Shown here: piece by piece, positions 7,905 to 16,348 of the stretch
How positions within the stretch are numbered: the stretch's first letter is position 1
Layout: each line of letters begins with the position of its first letter
Origin: Spirochaetota bacterium
GTDB lineage: Bacteria > Spirochaetota > Spirochaetia > Treponematales > Treponemataceae
Assembly: GCA_023393015.1 (NCBI GenBank)
Contig: JAEWMY010000024.1
Coordinates: forward strand, 1-37,808
Length of the DNA stretch: 37,808 nt
Direction of reading: 5' to 3'
Translations under genes and position numbers: made by a program
Notes under the pieces: model-generated
What the model was told of the DNA's origin: nothing
Seen by the model: only the letters and a program-made list of their open reading frames with translations
The model's database searches: none

Positions 7905-9705
7905 GCAATTCGTCGAGATTGGAAAGTAGTTGCGAATAACGCCGATTCGACGGCTCAAGGGCTACGACCTGCTTGAGGTAATACTGCGCCTTCCGGTAGT
8001 CGTTCCGCGCGAAATACCACTCGTACATGGCGAACAGCGCGAGGGGATTCCTTGGATCAGCGAGCAAACTCGACCGCAATACGGAAAGACGCTTGTCCGG
8101 ATCGAGTATGAACCGGCTTTCGTAGTAATGGAGCACGCTCTTGAGCGATGAAGAGGCCGAAGGAAGGCGCGAGGCGATAACCGCGTGGGCGCCCGTCGCG
8201 TCGCCGGTATCTACGAGGGCGCTCAGATAGAGGGCGACAATCTCGTCGGAGGAGGGATTCTCGGCGTACAGATTCTTTCCGATGGCGGCCGCGCGATTCG
8301 CGTTGCCCGCTCCCAGATAGGCCCGGGCCATCAATATCCTGGAGACGGAGGAGGAGTCGATGGCGACGAGACGCTCTCCGTACTTGACCGCGTTCGGCCA
8401 GTCCTGCGAGGCGATATAATCGTGCAGGAGAAGGGACACCGCCTGTCGGTTGTCGCCCTGCTTCGCTAGCGCGGCGAGCACGAGGTCACGCCCCGATTTC
8501 TCGTTTACGCTCTGACCCGTCTGATAGGCCACCTCGGCCGTCGCGAGGAGTACGTCGAGATCGTCGGGATACAGGCGAATCGCCTCCTGCAGGAAGGCGG
8601 TGGCCGATATCGCGTTCCGGTTCCACTCGCGGGAGACGCGCGCCCTCAGAAGGAGGTACGACTTGTCCGTGCGGCTCGTGGTCGCGAAGGCGTCGAGGAG
8701 GGAGTTCGCCTTGAGGTACTCGCGCCGCTCGACGAGTATGCGGGCGCGCAGCAGCAGGTACGGCGCGTCGTTCGGCTCGGCCTTGAGCACGGCAAGCACG
8801 TATTGGTCCGCCTCATCCCACCGCCCGATGTTGAACGAGGCCTCCGCGCAGAGGCGGGTCATGGAAAGCGACTCGGGATACCGCGCGAGAAGCGTTCGGG
8901 CGATGCGCAAGCCCTCTTCGCCGTTCCCCGACCGGGTGAGCTGGCGCGAAAGCGATACCCCCGCGGGATAGCACGACCCGTCGATTTCCCAGGCGCGCCT
9001 GAAAAACGACTGCGCGAGCGCGGCGTTTCCCGAACGTTCGGCAATCATGCCCCGGAACAACGGGGGCAATACCGATTTGTCGTTCAGCTTCGCCGCGCGC
9101 TCGAGCGCGGCGTCCGCGTCCGCCATCCAGTCTCCGGCGATCGGGGTGACGGCGAGTATGAACGAGGGAAGGACGAGCGAGAAGAAATCTCCCGAACCGG
9201 CGGAATAATCGTAGGCCCCGAGGCGCGCCGAGCGGATCGAGGCGAGGTAATTGTCGCCGTCCGGAACCGACGGTGTCGGCCAGGAAACGGTCTCGAGGGG
9301 ATAGAGTATGCGCATGATCTCGCCCGCGACGGCAAGGGCGACGCGGTTGTTGTCCGTCATGCCGCGGGAATCGGAGCTGATGCGCGTCACCGCTTCCCTG
9401 ACGCTTTCGGGCGAGCCGACCTGGAGCAAGGCCATGGTGGCGGAATCGATCGAGTTTTTCCTGAGTTGGTCGCGCGTCGGAAGCGCGAGCGTCGTTCCTC
9501 CCCGAGCGCCGCCCGCAGCCGCTGGATCGACGACAACGGCGGCCCCGTCGTCGGTCTTGCCCGAAAGGACGGTCGTTCCCGTCGGGGCCGAGGGAGCCGA
9601 CATGTTCGGCGCGGGAGTCGACTTGCACGCCGACGCCGAACCGAGCGCCAGTACGGCGGAGGCTATCGCGATCCAACGCGCGGTTTTGCCGTTATACCTC
9701 TCCAT
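7894..9705 (-). CDS. TPR-repeat lipoprotein
   Basis: A 603-residue exported protein. The N-terminus has a positively charged start, a hydrophobic stretch at about residues 11-26 and a relaxed lipobox ending at C27 (GSASAC), so lipidation is likely. A Ser/Pro/Thr/Ala-rich linker follows. Residues from about 200 to the end consist of repeated helical hairpins with TPR spacing, such as GMIAERSGNAALAQSFFRRA and a final one beginning RNDYRKAQYYLKQ. TPR lipoproteins act as scaffolds at the inner or outer membrane; no partner can be read from the sequence. The start overlaps the end of the upstream membrane-protein gene by 14 bp, so they form one operon. Confidence 0.85.
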   Translation of the reverse strand: MERYNGKTARWIAIASAVLALGSASACKSTPAPNMSAPSAPTGTTVLSGKTDDGAAVVVDPAAAGGARGGTTLALPTRDQLRKNSIDSATMALLQVGSPESVREAVTRISSDSRGMTDNNRVALAVAGEIMRILYPLETVSWPTPSVPDGDNYLASIRSARLGAYDYSAGSGDFFSLVLPSFILAVTPIAGDWMADADAALERAAKLNDKSVLPPLFRGMIAERSGNAALAQSFFRRAWEIDGSCYPAGVSLSRQLTRSGNGEEGLRIARTLLARYPESLSMTRLCAEASFNIGRWDEADQYVLAVLKAEPNDAPYLLLRARILVERREYLKANSLLDAFATTSRTDKSYLLLRARVSREWNRNAISATAFLQEAIRLYPDDLDVLLATAEVAYQTGQSVNEKSGRDLVLAALAKQGDNRQAVSLLLHDYIASQDWPNAVKYGERLVAIDSSSVSRILMARAYLGAGNANRAAAIGKNLYAENPSSDEIVALYLSALVDTGDATGAHAVIASRLPSASSSLKSVLHYYESRFILDPDKRLSVLRSSLLADPRNPLALFAMYEWYFARNDYRKAQYYLKQVVALEPSNRRYSQLLSNLDELLAR

Positions 9706-10246
9706 TCGCGCCCCGACGCCTCACGAACCATATCACGAAGGTGATGAACCCCGGAAGCAACAACAGCGGAACCCACCACAGCACGACGGTAGTGAACGAA
9801 ACGGGAATGACATGCGTCGAGAACAGCATGAAAAGGAACCCGAGCGCCGCGAAGGCGAGGGCCGGAACCATGAATATCGCCGAAAGACGATGATACCGGA
9901 CGAAACCGGACACGATAAAGGACAGTCCGATAAAGAGCATCAACAGGGGCCAAACGGCCGGAAACCCGAAGGGGCATACGCCGAGGTCGATGAAAAGGAA
10001 CAATATCCCCGTCATGAAGAGAAAGGTCGCCGTGAAGATAAACTGTACCCGTTTCCGCATCGTCGAACCGGCGTGCCACAGAAGCGCTCCCGAGGTCAAA
10101 CCGACGATCGCGACGGTAAAGCGGGGTAACTCGAGGTTCATAAGCATGAGAAGGGTCACCGCGACGGCGATGAATCCCACGCTGAGGGGAAGGAGGACGA
10201 CGGAAATCCGCAGGGTGATCTTGGTCAGGAAATCCTTTACGCTCAT
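9692..10246 (-). CDS. Integral membrane protein of unknown function
   Basis: A 184-residue protein with about six hydrophobic segments arranged as hairpins, such as ISVVLLPLSVGFIAVAVTLL, FIFTATFLFMTGILFLFIDL and VVLWWVPLLLLPGFITFVIW. The short Arg-rich tail is cytoplasmic. The start MSVKDF has GAGGAG 9 nt upstream and fits the promoter at 10297-10269. The open frame extends upstream but would begin beyond that promoter. The central PAVWPLLMLFIGLSF segment resembles small membrane-domain families, but I cannot assign one. It precedes the TPR lipoprotein with a 14-bp overlap. Confidence 0.8.
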   Translation of the reverse strand: MSVKDFLTKITLRISVVLLPLSVGFIAVAVTLLMLMNLELPRFTVAIVGLTSGALLWHAGSTMRKRVQFIFTATFLFMTGILFLFIDLGVCPFGFPAVWPLLMLFIGLSFIVSGFVRYHRLSAIFMVPALAFAALGFLFMLFSTHVIPVSFTTVVLWWVPLLLLPGFITFVIWFVRRRGANGEV

Positions 10247-10268
10247 CGTCACTCGCTCCTCACGACTA

Positions 10269-10297
10269 ATTGTAGCCTCTTTATCCCGTCTTGCCAA
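10269..10297 (-). promoter_or_regulatory. Leftward promoter for the membrane protein and TPR lipoprotein
   Basis: Minus-strand TTGGCA (10297-10292), 17-nt spacer, TACAAT (10274-10269). The predicted start near 10262 gives a leader of about 16 nt carrying GAGGAG. Its -35 box overlaps that of the rightward promoter. Confidence 0.75.
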
Positions 10298-10320
10298 TAC
10301 GGATATCGACATGTTACTAT
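10291..10320 (+). promoter_or_regulatory. Rightward promoter for the TPR / transglycosylase / OmpA-domain operon
   Basis: TTGCCA (10291-10296), 18-nt spacer, TACTAT (10315-10320). The GTG start of the next gene is only 7 nt after the -10, so the transcript would be essentially leaderless. Confidence 0.65.
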
Positions 10321-10327
10321 CCGAACC

Positions 10328-11437
10328 GTGCAAAATAACGCCCGCTTCGCCGAGTCGACGCCCGCATTCCCGCTCATCGCGGCGGTTACCGCCACGTTTT
10401 CCGCCGCGCTCTCGCTGGCCGCGATCCTTCTTCTGTCCTCGTGCGGCGAGGCTTCCCGGGATTATCTCGTCGACGGATTGACCCGCTACGGCGAGGAGCA
10501 ACGCCAGCTCCTGGGCCTGCTCGAGCGGGGCAAAACCGACGAGCAAACCCGATTCGCCCTTACCAACCGGATCGCGGGCAACCTCAAGGCCGAGGGAAAA
10601 CTGCGCAATCTCGTCCTCTTCCTGACGACTACCGTCGAGCGAAACCCGGACGATCCCTACAACGCCTATTGGTTACTCATGGTCGCCAACGCCTACCTAG
10701 AGCAGGACGCTCCGCAAATCGCGGGATACTACTTCGAGAGGATACTCGGAAGCAGCCGGGACCTCGAGATACACGGGAATTCCATCCATCTCGTATCGCT
10801 GAAAAACCTGATACAAATAACGGACCAGCCGGAGTTGCGCGTCAAATACTACGGAGACCTGATTACCAGGTTTTCGGGGAGCATCGACCTCGGCTATTCG
10901 TATTTCATGCTCGCCCGCTCGTACGAACGGCTCGGCGAATGGGAACTCGCCATACAAACATACGCGCAATTCATCGGTTACGGACAGTACGACGTCATCA
11001 TCCCCGGGGTTCCCGACGCGTACGAGTACGCGAAACGCCTCGTCGACTACAACACCTCCTCCAAGGACTGGACCTTCGAAACCCTGGACGAACTCGTCGG
11101 GAACATCAAGTCCGCCATCGGCGATTACGATTACCGCAGGCTTGACCGCTATCGGGCCAAGGTCAATTTCTTCGCGATGTCCTGGAAACAGGAATCGAGC
11201 GACCATAACTCCCAGGCCGACTTTCAGATGCGCGACTTCATGGGAGGGAACCGCATACGCTTCAACGAGACGCTCGACGCGTCTTCTAATCCGCACGAGG
11301 CGTACTTGCGAACCTCGGGATGGAACCAGTACGTAAGCGTCTGGTACCTGTATTTCAGAAAGGTCAATTTCCCCGCCGATCCGGACATCCACGGTCGTTG
11401 GGAATGGGCCGGCATCTATTACGGGGAGAAGATGTAG
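10328..11437 (+). CDS. TPR-like lipoprotein
   Basis: A 369-residue exported protein. A long N-terminal region ends in a hydrophobic stretch and lipobox LLLSSC with C39. The middle (about residues 55-260) is made of helical hairpins spaced like TPRs, such as NPDDPYNAYWLLMVANAYLE and LARSYERLGEWELAIQTYAQF. The C-terminal 100 residues are aromatic-rich and not repetitive (RTSGWNQYVSVWYLYFRKV). The start is GTG at 10328 with no Shine-Dalgarno sequence. The stop directly abuts the ATG of the transglycosylase gene. The arrangement resembles the Treponema cluster of TPR proteins upstream of LysM and OmpA-domain proteins, so a role in cell-envelope organisation is likely (inference). Confidence 0.85.
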   Translation: MQNNARFAESTPAFPLIAAVTATFSAALSLAAILLLSSCGEASRDYLVDGLTRYGEEQRQLLGLLERGKTDEQTRFALTNRIAGNLKAEGKLRNLVLFLTTTVERNPDDPYNAYWLLMVANAYLEQDAPQIAGYYFERILGSSRDLEIHGNSIHLVSLKNLIQITDQPELRVKYYGDLITRFSGSIDLGYSYFMLARSYERLGEWELAIQTYAQFIGYGQYDVIIPGVPDAYEYAKRLVDYNTSSKDWTFETLDELVGNIKSAIGDYDYRRLDRYRAKVNFFAMSWKQESSDHNSQADFQMRDFMGGNRIRFNETLDASSNPHEAYLRTSGWNQYVSVWYLYFRKVNFPADPDIHGRWEWAGIYYGEKM

Positions 11438-12808
11438 ATGTCGCGGCATCAAGCGGAGACGCGGGCCCGGCGTATATTCCCCCTCCTTTTCGCCCTCATC
11501 GCGTCGGGCCTCTTCGCCGGCACGTATGACTCGCAAAACGAACCGACGGTCGCCGCCGCGCCGACGACGGATAGCGCGGCAGCGGCCGCGTCTGCGACCG
11601 CGACCGCGACCGCGACCGTGGCCGAAAACGGCGCGCCGGCCAAGCCCGCCCCCGGTCGGCCCTACCCGGCCCTATCGATCGAAGCCCCGGGCTCTTCGCT
11701 CGTCGAACGATACCGGGCCCAGTATACGACCACCGAAGGGCTCGCCTACCTTTCCGCCGTGATGCGCCGATCGGCCCCCTACCGGGATTTCATACTCGCC
11801 GAGATCGAGCGGCTCGGCCTTCCCGAGTGCCTCGTATACCTTCCCGTCATTGAATCCGGATTCTCCGCGACCGCCGTTTCGCGCTCGGGCGCGACCGGCA
11901 TCTGGCAATTCATGAGAAACAGCGTGTCCGGATACGGAATCCGCGTCGGCGAATGGATGGACGAACGACGCGATCCCTGGATCTCCACGACCGCCGCGCT
12001 CAGGAAACTCGACGACAATTACCGCGATCTCGGAAACTGGGAACTCGCCCTCGCCGCGTACAACTGCGGCCTCGGCGCGACCCGCAAGGCGGTGAAACGC
12101 GCTGGCTCGTCCGACTATTGGCAGCTGTCCGCGAAGGGCTATTTCAAGCGCGAAACCGTGCATTACGTCCCGAAGTTCCTCGCGATCTCGGAAATCCTCT
12201 CGAAAAGCGCCGAATACGGCATCGACTGGGGGGAGCCCCCCGACACGGGTCCTTACGCGACGATTCCGGTCAAGCGACCGATAGACCTCTCGGTCGTCTC
12301 GCGCGAAACGGGAATAAACCACGAGCTCCTCCGATCGATCAATCCCGCCTTGCACTACTCGATCACGCCGCCCGACGCGACGTACGCCTTTCGCGTACCG
12401 GCGAGCATGGAAGAGCGGGTGCGCTCCGTCCTGGAAGACCCGGACAAGATGCTCCTTGAGTACTACCTCTACCCGGTCAAGTCGGGGGATACCCTCTACG
12501 CGCTCTCCCTCCATTACGGCGTTTCGGTCGAGATGATCCTGCAATACAATCCCGGCCTTCGGCCGAACGCCCTCAAGATCGGCCGCAAGGTCGTCATCCC
12601 GGCCATCAAGAAGGTAGCCGCCTACGCGGGCAAGCGGGACCGGCGGGATCTCGACTTTTCCGGGTCATACCTCGTCAAGAAAGGCGACACCCTCTGGTCG
12701 ATCGCCCTCGCGTACGGTATCCAGGTGGAAACCCTGGCCGAGCGCAACAATCTCCAGGTTAATTCGGTCCTTCCGTTGGGAAAACAGCTCCGCGTGCCGA
12801 TACTATAA
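11438..12808 (+). CDS. Membrane-bound lytic transglycosylase with two LysM domains (MltD-like)
   Basis: Cleaves the peptidoglycan MurNAc-GlcNAc bond non-hydrolytically. The 456-residue product has a signal sequence (about 10-28) and an Ala/Thr-rich linker (about 38-72). An SLT domain (about 95-240) contains the catalytic glutamate E139 in LPVIESGFS, the SGATGIWQFM motif and the AYNCGLGATRKAVKRAG motif. Two LysM peptidoglycan-binding domains follow: YPVKSGDTLYALSLHYGVSV (about 347-390) and YLVKKGDTLWSIALAYGI (about 410-456). This is the MltD architecture. It begins immediately after the previous stop codon and is followed by the OmpA-domain gene 3 bp later. Confidence 0.93.
   Translation: MSRHQAETRARRIFPLLFALIASGLFAGTYDSQNEPTVAAAPTTDSAAAAASATATATATVAENGAPAKPAPGRPYPALSIEAPGSSLVERYRAQYTTTEGLAYLSAVMRRSAPYRDFILAEIERLGLPECLVYLPVIESGFSATAVSRSGATGIWQFMRNSVSGYGIRVGEWMDERRDPWISTTAALRKLDDNYRDLGNWELALAAYNCGLGATRKAVKRAGSSDYWQLSAKGYFKRETVHYVPKFLAISEILSKSAEYGIDWGEPPDTGPYATIPVKRPIDLSVVSRETGINHELLRSINPALHYSITPPDATYAFRVPASMEERVRSVLEDPDKMLLEYYLYPVKSGDTLYALSLHYGVSVEMILQYNPGLRPNALKIGRKVVIPAIKKVAAYAGKRDRRDLDFSGSYLVKKGDTLWSIALAYGIQVETLAERNNLQVNSVLPLGKQLRVPIL
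11594..11617 (+). repeat. Four perfect GCGACC hexamers in the transglycosylase linker
   Basis: The hexamer GCGACC is repeated four times in frame and encodes alternating Ala-Thr in the linker after the signal peptide. Gain or loss of units would keep the frame and change linker length. Confidence 0.85.
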
Positions 12809-12811
12809 ACC

Positions 12812-14152
12812 ATGAGGAACGTACCGACTGCACCACGGGTCCTGGCCCTCCTTTTATACGCGACGCTCGCCTCCACGGCGCTGATCCCCGAAGAACGGTC
12901 GATTCAGGCCGTTTCCGGCACGGACTGGAACCGGGGAACCGTGCATTCCGTCATTACGCTCGACGCGGTCGGCGAGGGCATACGCCTACCGGCGGGCAGA
13001 AGCTCGGCGCTTCAGATACTGGAAATGGAAACGCCGGCCCGGCTCAAGGACACGCTGTTCTCGATACCCGTCGATTCGTCCAACCGGCTCGGCCACTACG
13101 TGGACCGCGGGGATATCTCGCTCGCCGAGATCAACGGGATCATTGAGGGGGGGAAATGGACCCCGCCCTGGATGTCCCAGGACCTCGCCGGGGTTTCCAT
13201 GACCGTTACCCTCGAGCTCTCCCGTTTCGGCTCGCTCTTCGTCCGTCACGGCACGCCCTGGAAACCCCGCGCGCCGCTCGACTCGGTACCTACCAGACCC
13301 TACACCGGAATCGTCATCGACGCGCGGGGAAGCCTTCCCGTCCACGGCGAATACGTGGACGCCCGGATCGCGCCGTGCCTCTTTCCGCGCGTCTGGAGCG
13401 AAGACATGGACGCGCTCTACGAACGGAACATGGTCGAACCCGGAATAGCGCGCGCGCGCGGTATCGTCGTGTACGCCTCCCGGCCCGAGGACCCCGCGGT
13501 CATACGGGCGGTGGGAACCGATCCGGTCAGGATCACCGCTCGCCGTCTGTACGGGATAAACAGGACGGACCCGCTCGTTTCCCGGCAGGATTTCCTCAAA
13601 ATCATGTCCAGTACCGAGAACCGATCCCTGTTTTCGGCTGGTAAGGTGGCGATTCTCTGCGATTCGGACCGGTTGACGAGCATCCCGCTCGGACCGGTCA
13701 AGGACGACGAGTATTACTTCACGTTCAATAGGATAAAACGAGCGCTTCAGGCGCAACCTGTGGCGAAAATGGACTTTTCCGACGCCTGGGAAGGCCAGAA
13801 GATGACCATCTACGACATAAAGTTCATCGCGGACAGCGCCAAAATCCTGCCCGAGGAACGAAGCCGCCTCGACAGTATCGCGAACGCGCTCAAGCAAGCC
13901 ACGGACGAGGCGACCTTTGTGGTCGAAGGTCATACCGCGAACGTCGGCAAACCCGACGGGGAACGCGCCCTGTCGATCGAACGGGCGGCGTTGATAGCGG
14001 CGGAACTTGCCGCGCGGGGCATCGACGAACGTCGCTTCTCCTCCACGGGGTACGGGGGCACGAAACCGGTCGCCACGAACGAAACCGGGGAAGGACGCGC
14101 CAAAAACAGACGAGTAGAGATAACGATTCGGCTCCGACAGCCGGAACAATGA
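12812..14152 (+). CDS. OmpA-domain envelope protein
   Basis: A 446-residue exported protein with an N-terminal signal-like hydrophobic segment (about 9-24). A long beta-rich region of unknown fold follows. The C-terminal OmpA-type domain (about 330-446) contains IYDIKFIADSAKILPEE, VVEGHTANVG, ALSIERAALIAAEL and FSSTGYGGTKPVATNET. In typical OmpA domains the motif is GHTD, whose Asp binds diaminopimelate. Here it is A376, while R391 is kept. Treponema peptidoglycan contains ornithine in place of diaminopimelate, so this change is coherent. The architecture resembles T. pallidum Tp0624. It is the last gene of the three-gene envelope operon. Confidence 0.88.
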   Translation: MRNVPTAPRVLALLLYATLASTALIPEERSIQAVSGTDWNRGTVHSVITLDAVGEGIRLPAGRSSALQILEMETPARLKDTLFSIPVDSSNRLGHYVDRGDISLAEINGIIEGGKWTPPWMSQDLAGVSMTVTLELSRFGSLFVRHGTPWKPRAPLDSVPTRPYTGIVIDARGSLPVHGEYVDARIAPCLFPRVWSEDMDALYERNMVEPGIARARGIVVYASRPEDPAVIRAVGTDPVRITARRLYGINRTDPLVSRQDFLKIMSSTENRSLFSAGKVAILCDSDRLTSIPLGPVKDDEYYFTFNRIKRALQAQPVAKMDFSDAWEGQKMTIYDIKFIADSAKILPEERSRLDSIANALKQATDEATFVVEGHTANVGKPDGERALSIERAALIAAELAARGIDERRFSSTGYGGTKPVATNETGEGRAKNRRVEITIRLRQPEQ

Positions 14153-14163
14153 GCCGGTCAACG

Positions 14164-14192
14164 TTGACGGCAGGTATCTTGCGTGGTAGTAT
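14164..14192 (+). promoter_or_regulatory. Promoter of the Cys-rich protein and TPR lipoprotein pair
   Basis: TTGACG (14164-14169), 17-nt spacer, TAGTAT (14187-14192). A leader of about 20 nt includes GGGGGA 6 nt before the ATG at 14220. Confidence 0.75.
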
Positions 14193-14219
14193 GATACCAG
14201 TAAAAAAGGGGGAATCCGC

Positions 14220-14561
14220 ATGTCCACCAAAATGACGCGGGCACACGCCGGTGAAACGGAGCTTCAAGAGGATATCCTGTCCGAAGAGGCCTATGACGCC
14301 GGGAAAATTTACTGCGCGAACTGCATTCAATGCAAACTCGTGTCGGCGCCCGCGGACCATACCGGGCAATTCTATCTTCGCGTGCGCTGCGCGGCGGGGA
14401 AATGGAAAAAAAAGCTCGGAGGGGAAAAACAGTACAAGTACTTCACTGTTACCCGACGCAGTATCGATTGTTGTGATGCATACGAGCCCATGGGGGACGC
14501 CGACGAGTTCATCAGCGACTTGCGGCGGAATCTTCCCATCCGGGACGAAATTTACGAATAA
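14220..14561 (+). CDS. Cysteine-rich small protein, unknown function
   Basis: A 113-residue cytoplasmic protein without signal or membrane segments. Six cysteines stand out: C32, C35 and C38 (YCANCIQCKL), C57 (RVRCAAGKW) and the adjacent pair C84-C85 (SIDCCDAYEPMG). Their spacing suggests a zinc or iron-sulfur site. A basic patch, GKWKKKLGGEKQYKYF, lies between them. I do not recognise a named family. It has its own good promoter and ribosome-binding site. It is followed after 16 bp by a lipoprotein gene with AAGGAAG in the gap. Confidence 0.8.
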   Translation: MSTKMTRAHAGETELQEDILSEEAYDAGKIYCANCIQCKLVSAPADHTGQFYLRVRCAAGKWKKKLGGEKQYKYFTVTRRSIDCCDAYEPMGDADEFISDLRRNLPIRDEIYE

Positions 14562-14577
14562 AGGAAGCGCCATCTTA

Positions 14578-14997
14578 ATGAACCGGAATACCGTTATGGC
14601 ATCGCTCGCGGCGATGCTTCTGCTCGCAGCGACGGGCTGTTCGTCCGTACCCGATCCCGCAACCATTCCTCCCGACACCTCCGCGGCGGAGTTGAGTCAA
14701 AAGGGCCAAACCGCCTTCGACGAAAACAACTACAAGGCATCCGAGGTGTATTACCAGCTTATTATCGACCGCTTCCCCGATTCGCCCGCGCTTGTCGTCG
14801 CGGCGGAATTCGAGATCGCCCATCTGCGCGTCAAGCGGAAGGACTGGGCCGACGCCAAGACGCGCCTTGACGCCATCATCGCCCGATACGAGACGACGGG
14901 CGGAGCGGGGCTCCCCCCCGAATACCTCGTACTCGCGAAAAACGACTTGAAGAAAATTCCCGTCAAGCACGGCGGGCCCGTTCCCGTTGAGGAATAA
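14578..14997 (+). CDS. Short TPR-type lipoprotein
   Basis: A 139-residue lipoprotein with signal peptide and lipobox LAATGC (C21). The mature part has a Pro-rich linker and then helical hairpins, TAFDENNYKASEVYYQLIID and the KRKDWADAKTRLDAII region. This resembles the start of BamD/YfiO-type TPR lipoproteins, but at less than half their length. AAGGAAG precedes the ATG. A strong terminator follows directly, so it ends the transcript. Confidence 0.82.
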   Translation: MNRNTVMASLAAMLLLAATGCSSVPDPATIPPDTSAAELSQKGQTAFDENNYKASEVYYQLIIDRFPDSPALVVAAEFEIAHLRVKRKDWADAKTRLDAIIARYETTGGAGLPPEYLVLAKNDLKKIPVKHGGPVPVEE

Positions 14998-15003
14998 GGA
15001 CGG

Positions 15004-15037
15004 AAAAAAAGAACCGGCTGTCCGGTTCTTTTTTTTT
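15004..15037 (+). terminator. Bidirectional terminator between convergent genes
   Basis: A7-GAACCGG-CTGT-CCGGTTC-T9: a 7-bp GC-containing stem extended by A/T pairing, with a T tract on both strands. It serves the rightward lipoprotein unit and the leftward VWA gene, which converge here. Confidence 0.92.
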
Positions 15038-15060
15038 ACCCGACATGTCACCCGCCGAGG

Positions 15061-16191
15061 CTAGAGCGTCTCACCGTGGGGGAGGATTATCACGTTGAGC
15101 TCCACCCCCTTGGAGGCGGCCTCTGCCTCGACCGATTCCCTCGTAATCCTGGCGCGGGGTTTCGGATGCGGCGGCGCGTCGCCGATCAGGATCACCTTCC
15201 GGTCCCACAGCGGCATCCAGGGAAGCGACAGCGCGCCGTCGAGACCTTCGTATACGGCCTCCGGTATGTCGCGGCCGCCCTGCACGCGGAACGACCAGAG
15301 GGCCTTGCGGAAGGCCGCGAGATCGCGCGTGAAGGAAATGGCCCGTTTGACGAGAAAGTCCTCGTCATAATCCTTGTACAGCACGAGCGAGACTCGCCAG
15401 TCGGGATACCCCGCAAGCGCCTCCTGGAGGGCCGGCACGAGCTCGTTGCGCACCGTACCGATGTCGTCCTTCATACTCTCCGTCGCGTCGACGACGAACA
15501 CGAGATCAAGGCCCTTTTCCCCGCCCGCTTCCAGGAGCGAACGTATCGTCGGGACAATCTCGCCGGGGCCTTTCGCGTAAAGGGTTTTACCCCGGTTTTT
15601 TTCCGCCATCTCGCCGAAAGCGGCAACGGTATCCCGCATGAATATCTCGGGAGTCGGCGGTTCGGTCCGCCGCACTGCGACTTGCGTCACCCGTATCCTG
15701 AAGGGGTTGTCCACGAACGAACCGGTATAGTCCGCGTATTCGCGGGTAAACGCCCGGATATTGACGAAGGTTCCGTCGAGCACCTGCACCTCGCCGTTGC
15801 GGGACCACTCGTAGCCGTATGCTATGACGTAGGGAATCCAAATGTGAAAGGCCTCGCCGACCGGGGTGTCACGTTCGGTCGTCGAATCCACGAGGCTCCA
15901 GATCTTCTTTTCGGACGGGAGGAACGACCCCTCGAGGATACGGCGCTCGTCCCCGTTGATCGTGTTGTACTCTAGCGCGCGATAGGCGTAATTCGGTTCC
16001 TTCATCGCGGGATCCTTGGTCGTCTCCGTAAGGAGGATGGAGGCGATATCCGGCTTTTTGCGTACGTACAGATGGTATCCGCCCTCGGGACTCTGTATGA
16101 TTCGCACGTCGTCGGGCCCGATCGTCAGGTCGGCGCAAAACAGCGGCGACAGGAAGGACACGAGCGCCGCGAGTAAAAGTCGTTTCTTCAT
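15061..16191 (-). CDS. Exported von Willebrand factor A domain protein
   Basis: A 376-residue protein with a signal peptide (MKKRLLLAALVSFLSPLFCA) cleaved after about residue 20. The first 220 residues are beta-rich and unassigned. The C-terminal VWA domain (about 225-376) has the MIDAS metal motif DATESM after LDLVFVV. A downstream conserved Thr/Asp region includes GGRDIPEAVYEGL and a beta strand, KVILIGDAPPHP. VWA domains bind protein ligands through a divalent metal. The start at MKKRLL is chosen over an upstream frame. A GATACT lies 6 nt before it, again suggesting a very short leader. It is convergent with the TPR lipoprotein unit. Confidence 0.85.
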   Translation of the reverse strand: MKKRLLLAALVSFLSPLFCADLTIGPDDVRIIQSPEGGYHLYVRKKPDIASILLTETTKDPAMKEPNYAYRALEYNTINGDERRILEGSFLPSEKKIWSLVDSTTERDTPVGEAFHIWIPYVIAYGYEWSRNGEVQVLDGTFVNIRAFTREYADYTGSFVDNPFRIRVTQVAVRRTEPPTPEIFMRDTVAAFGEMAEKNRGKTLYAKGPGEIVPTIRSLLEAGGEKGLDLVFVVDATESMKDDIGTVRNELVPALQEALAGYPDWRVSLVLYKDYDEDFLVKRAISFTRDLAAFRKALWSFRVQGGRDIPEAVYEGLDGALSLPWMPLWDRKVILIGDAPPHPKPRARITRESVEAEAASKGVELNVIILPHGETL

Positions 16192-16309
16192 ACCCTGAGT
16201 ATCGGTTGTATGGTTCCGTCGATGAGCGAAACTCTCCCGACTCGAGGCAGCCGGAAACGACGACGACCGCGTCCGACGTTGGCGAACGGACATGGTGCCC
16301 GGCGACAGC

Positions 16310-16339
16310 TTGATTCCCCGCGCCCATCGGTGTTATTCT
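16310..16339 (+). promoter_or_regulatory. Candidate promoter of trpS-aroC
   Basis: TTGATT (16310-16315), 18-nt spacer, TATTCT (16334-16339). The trpS ATG at 16349 is 9 nt later with no Shine-Dalgarno sequence. Confidence 0.5.
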
Positions 16340-16348
16340 TGCGTTACT

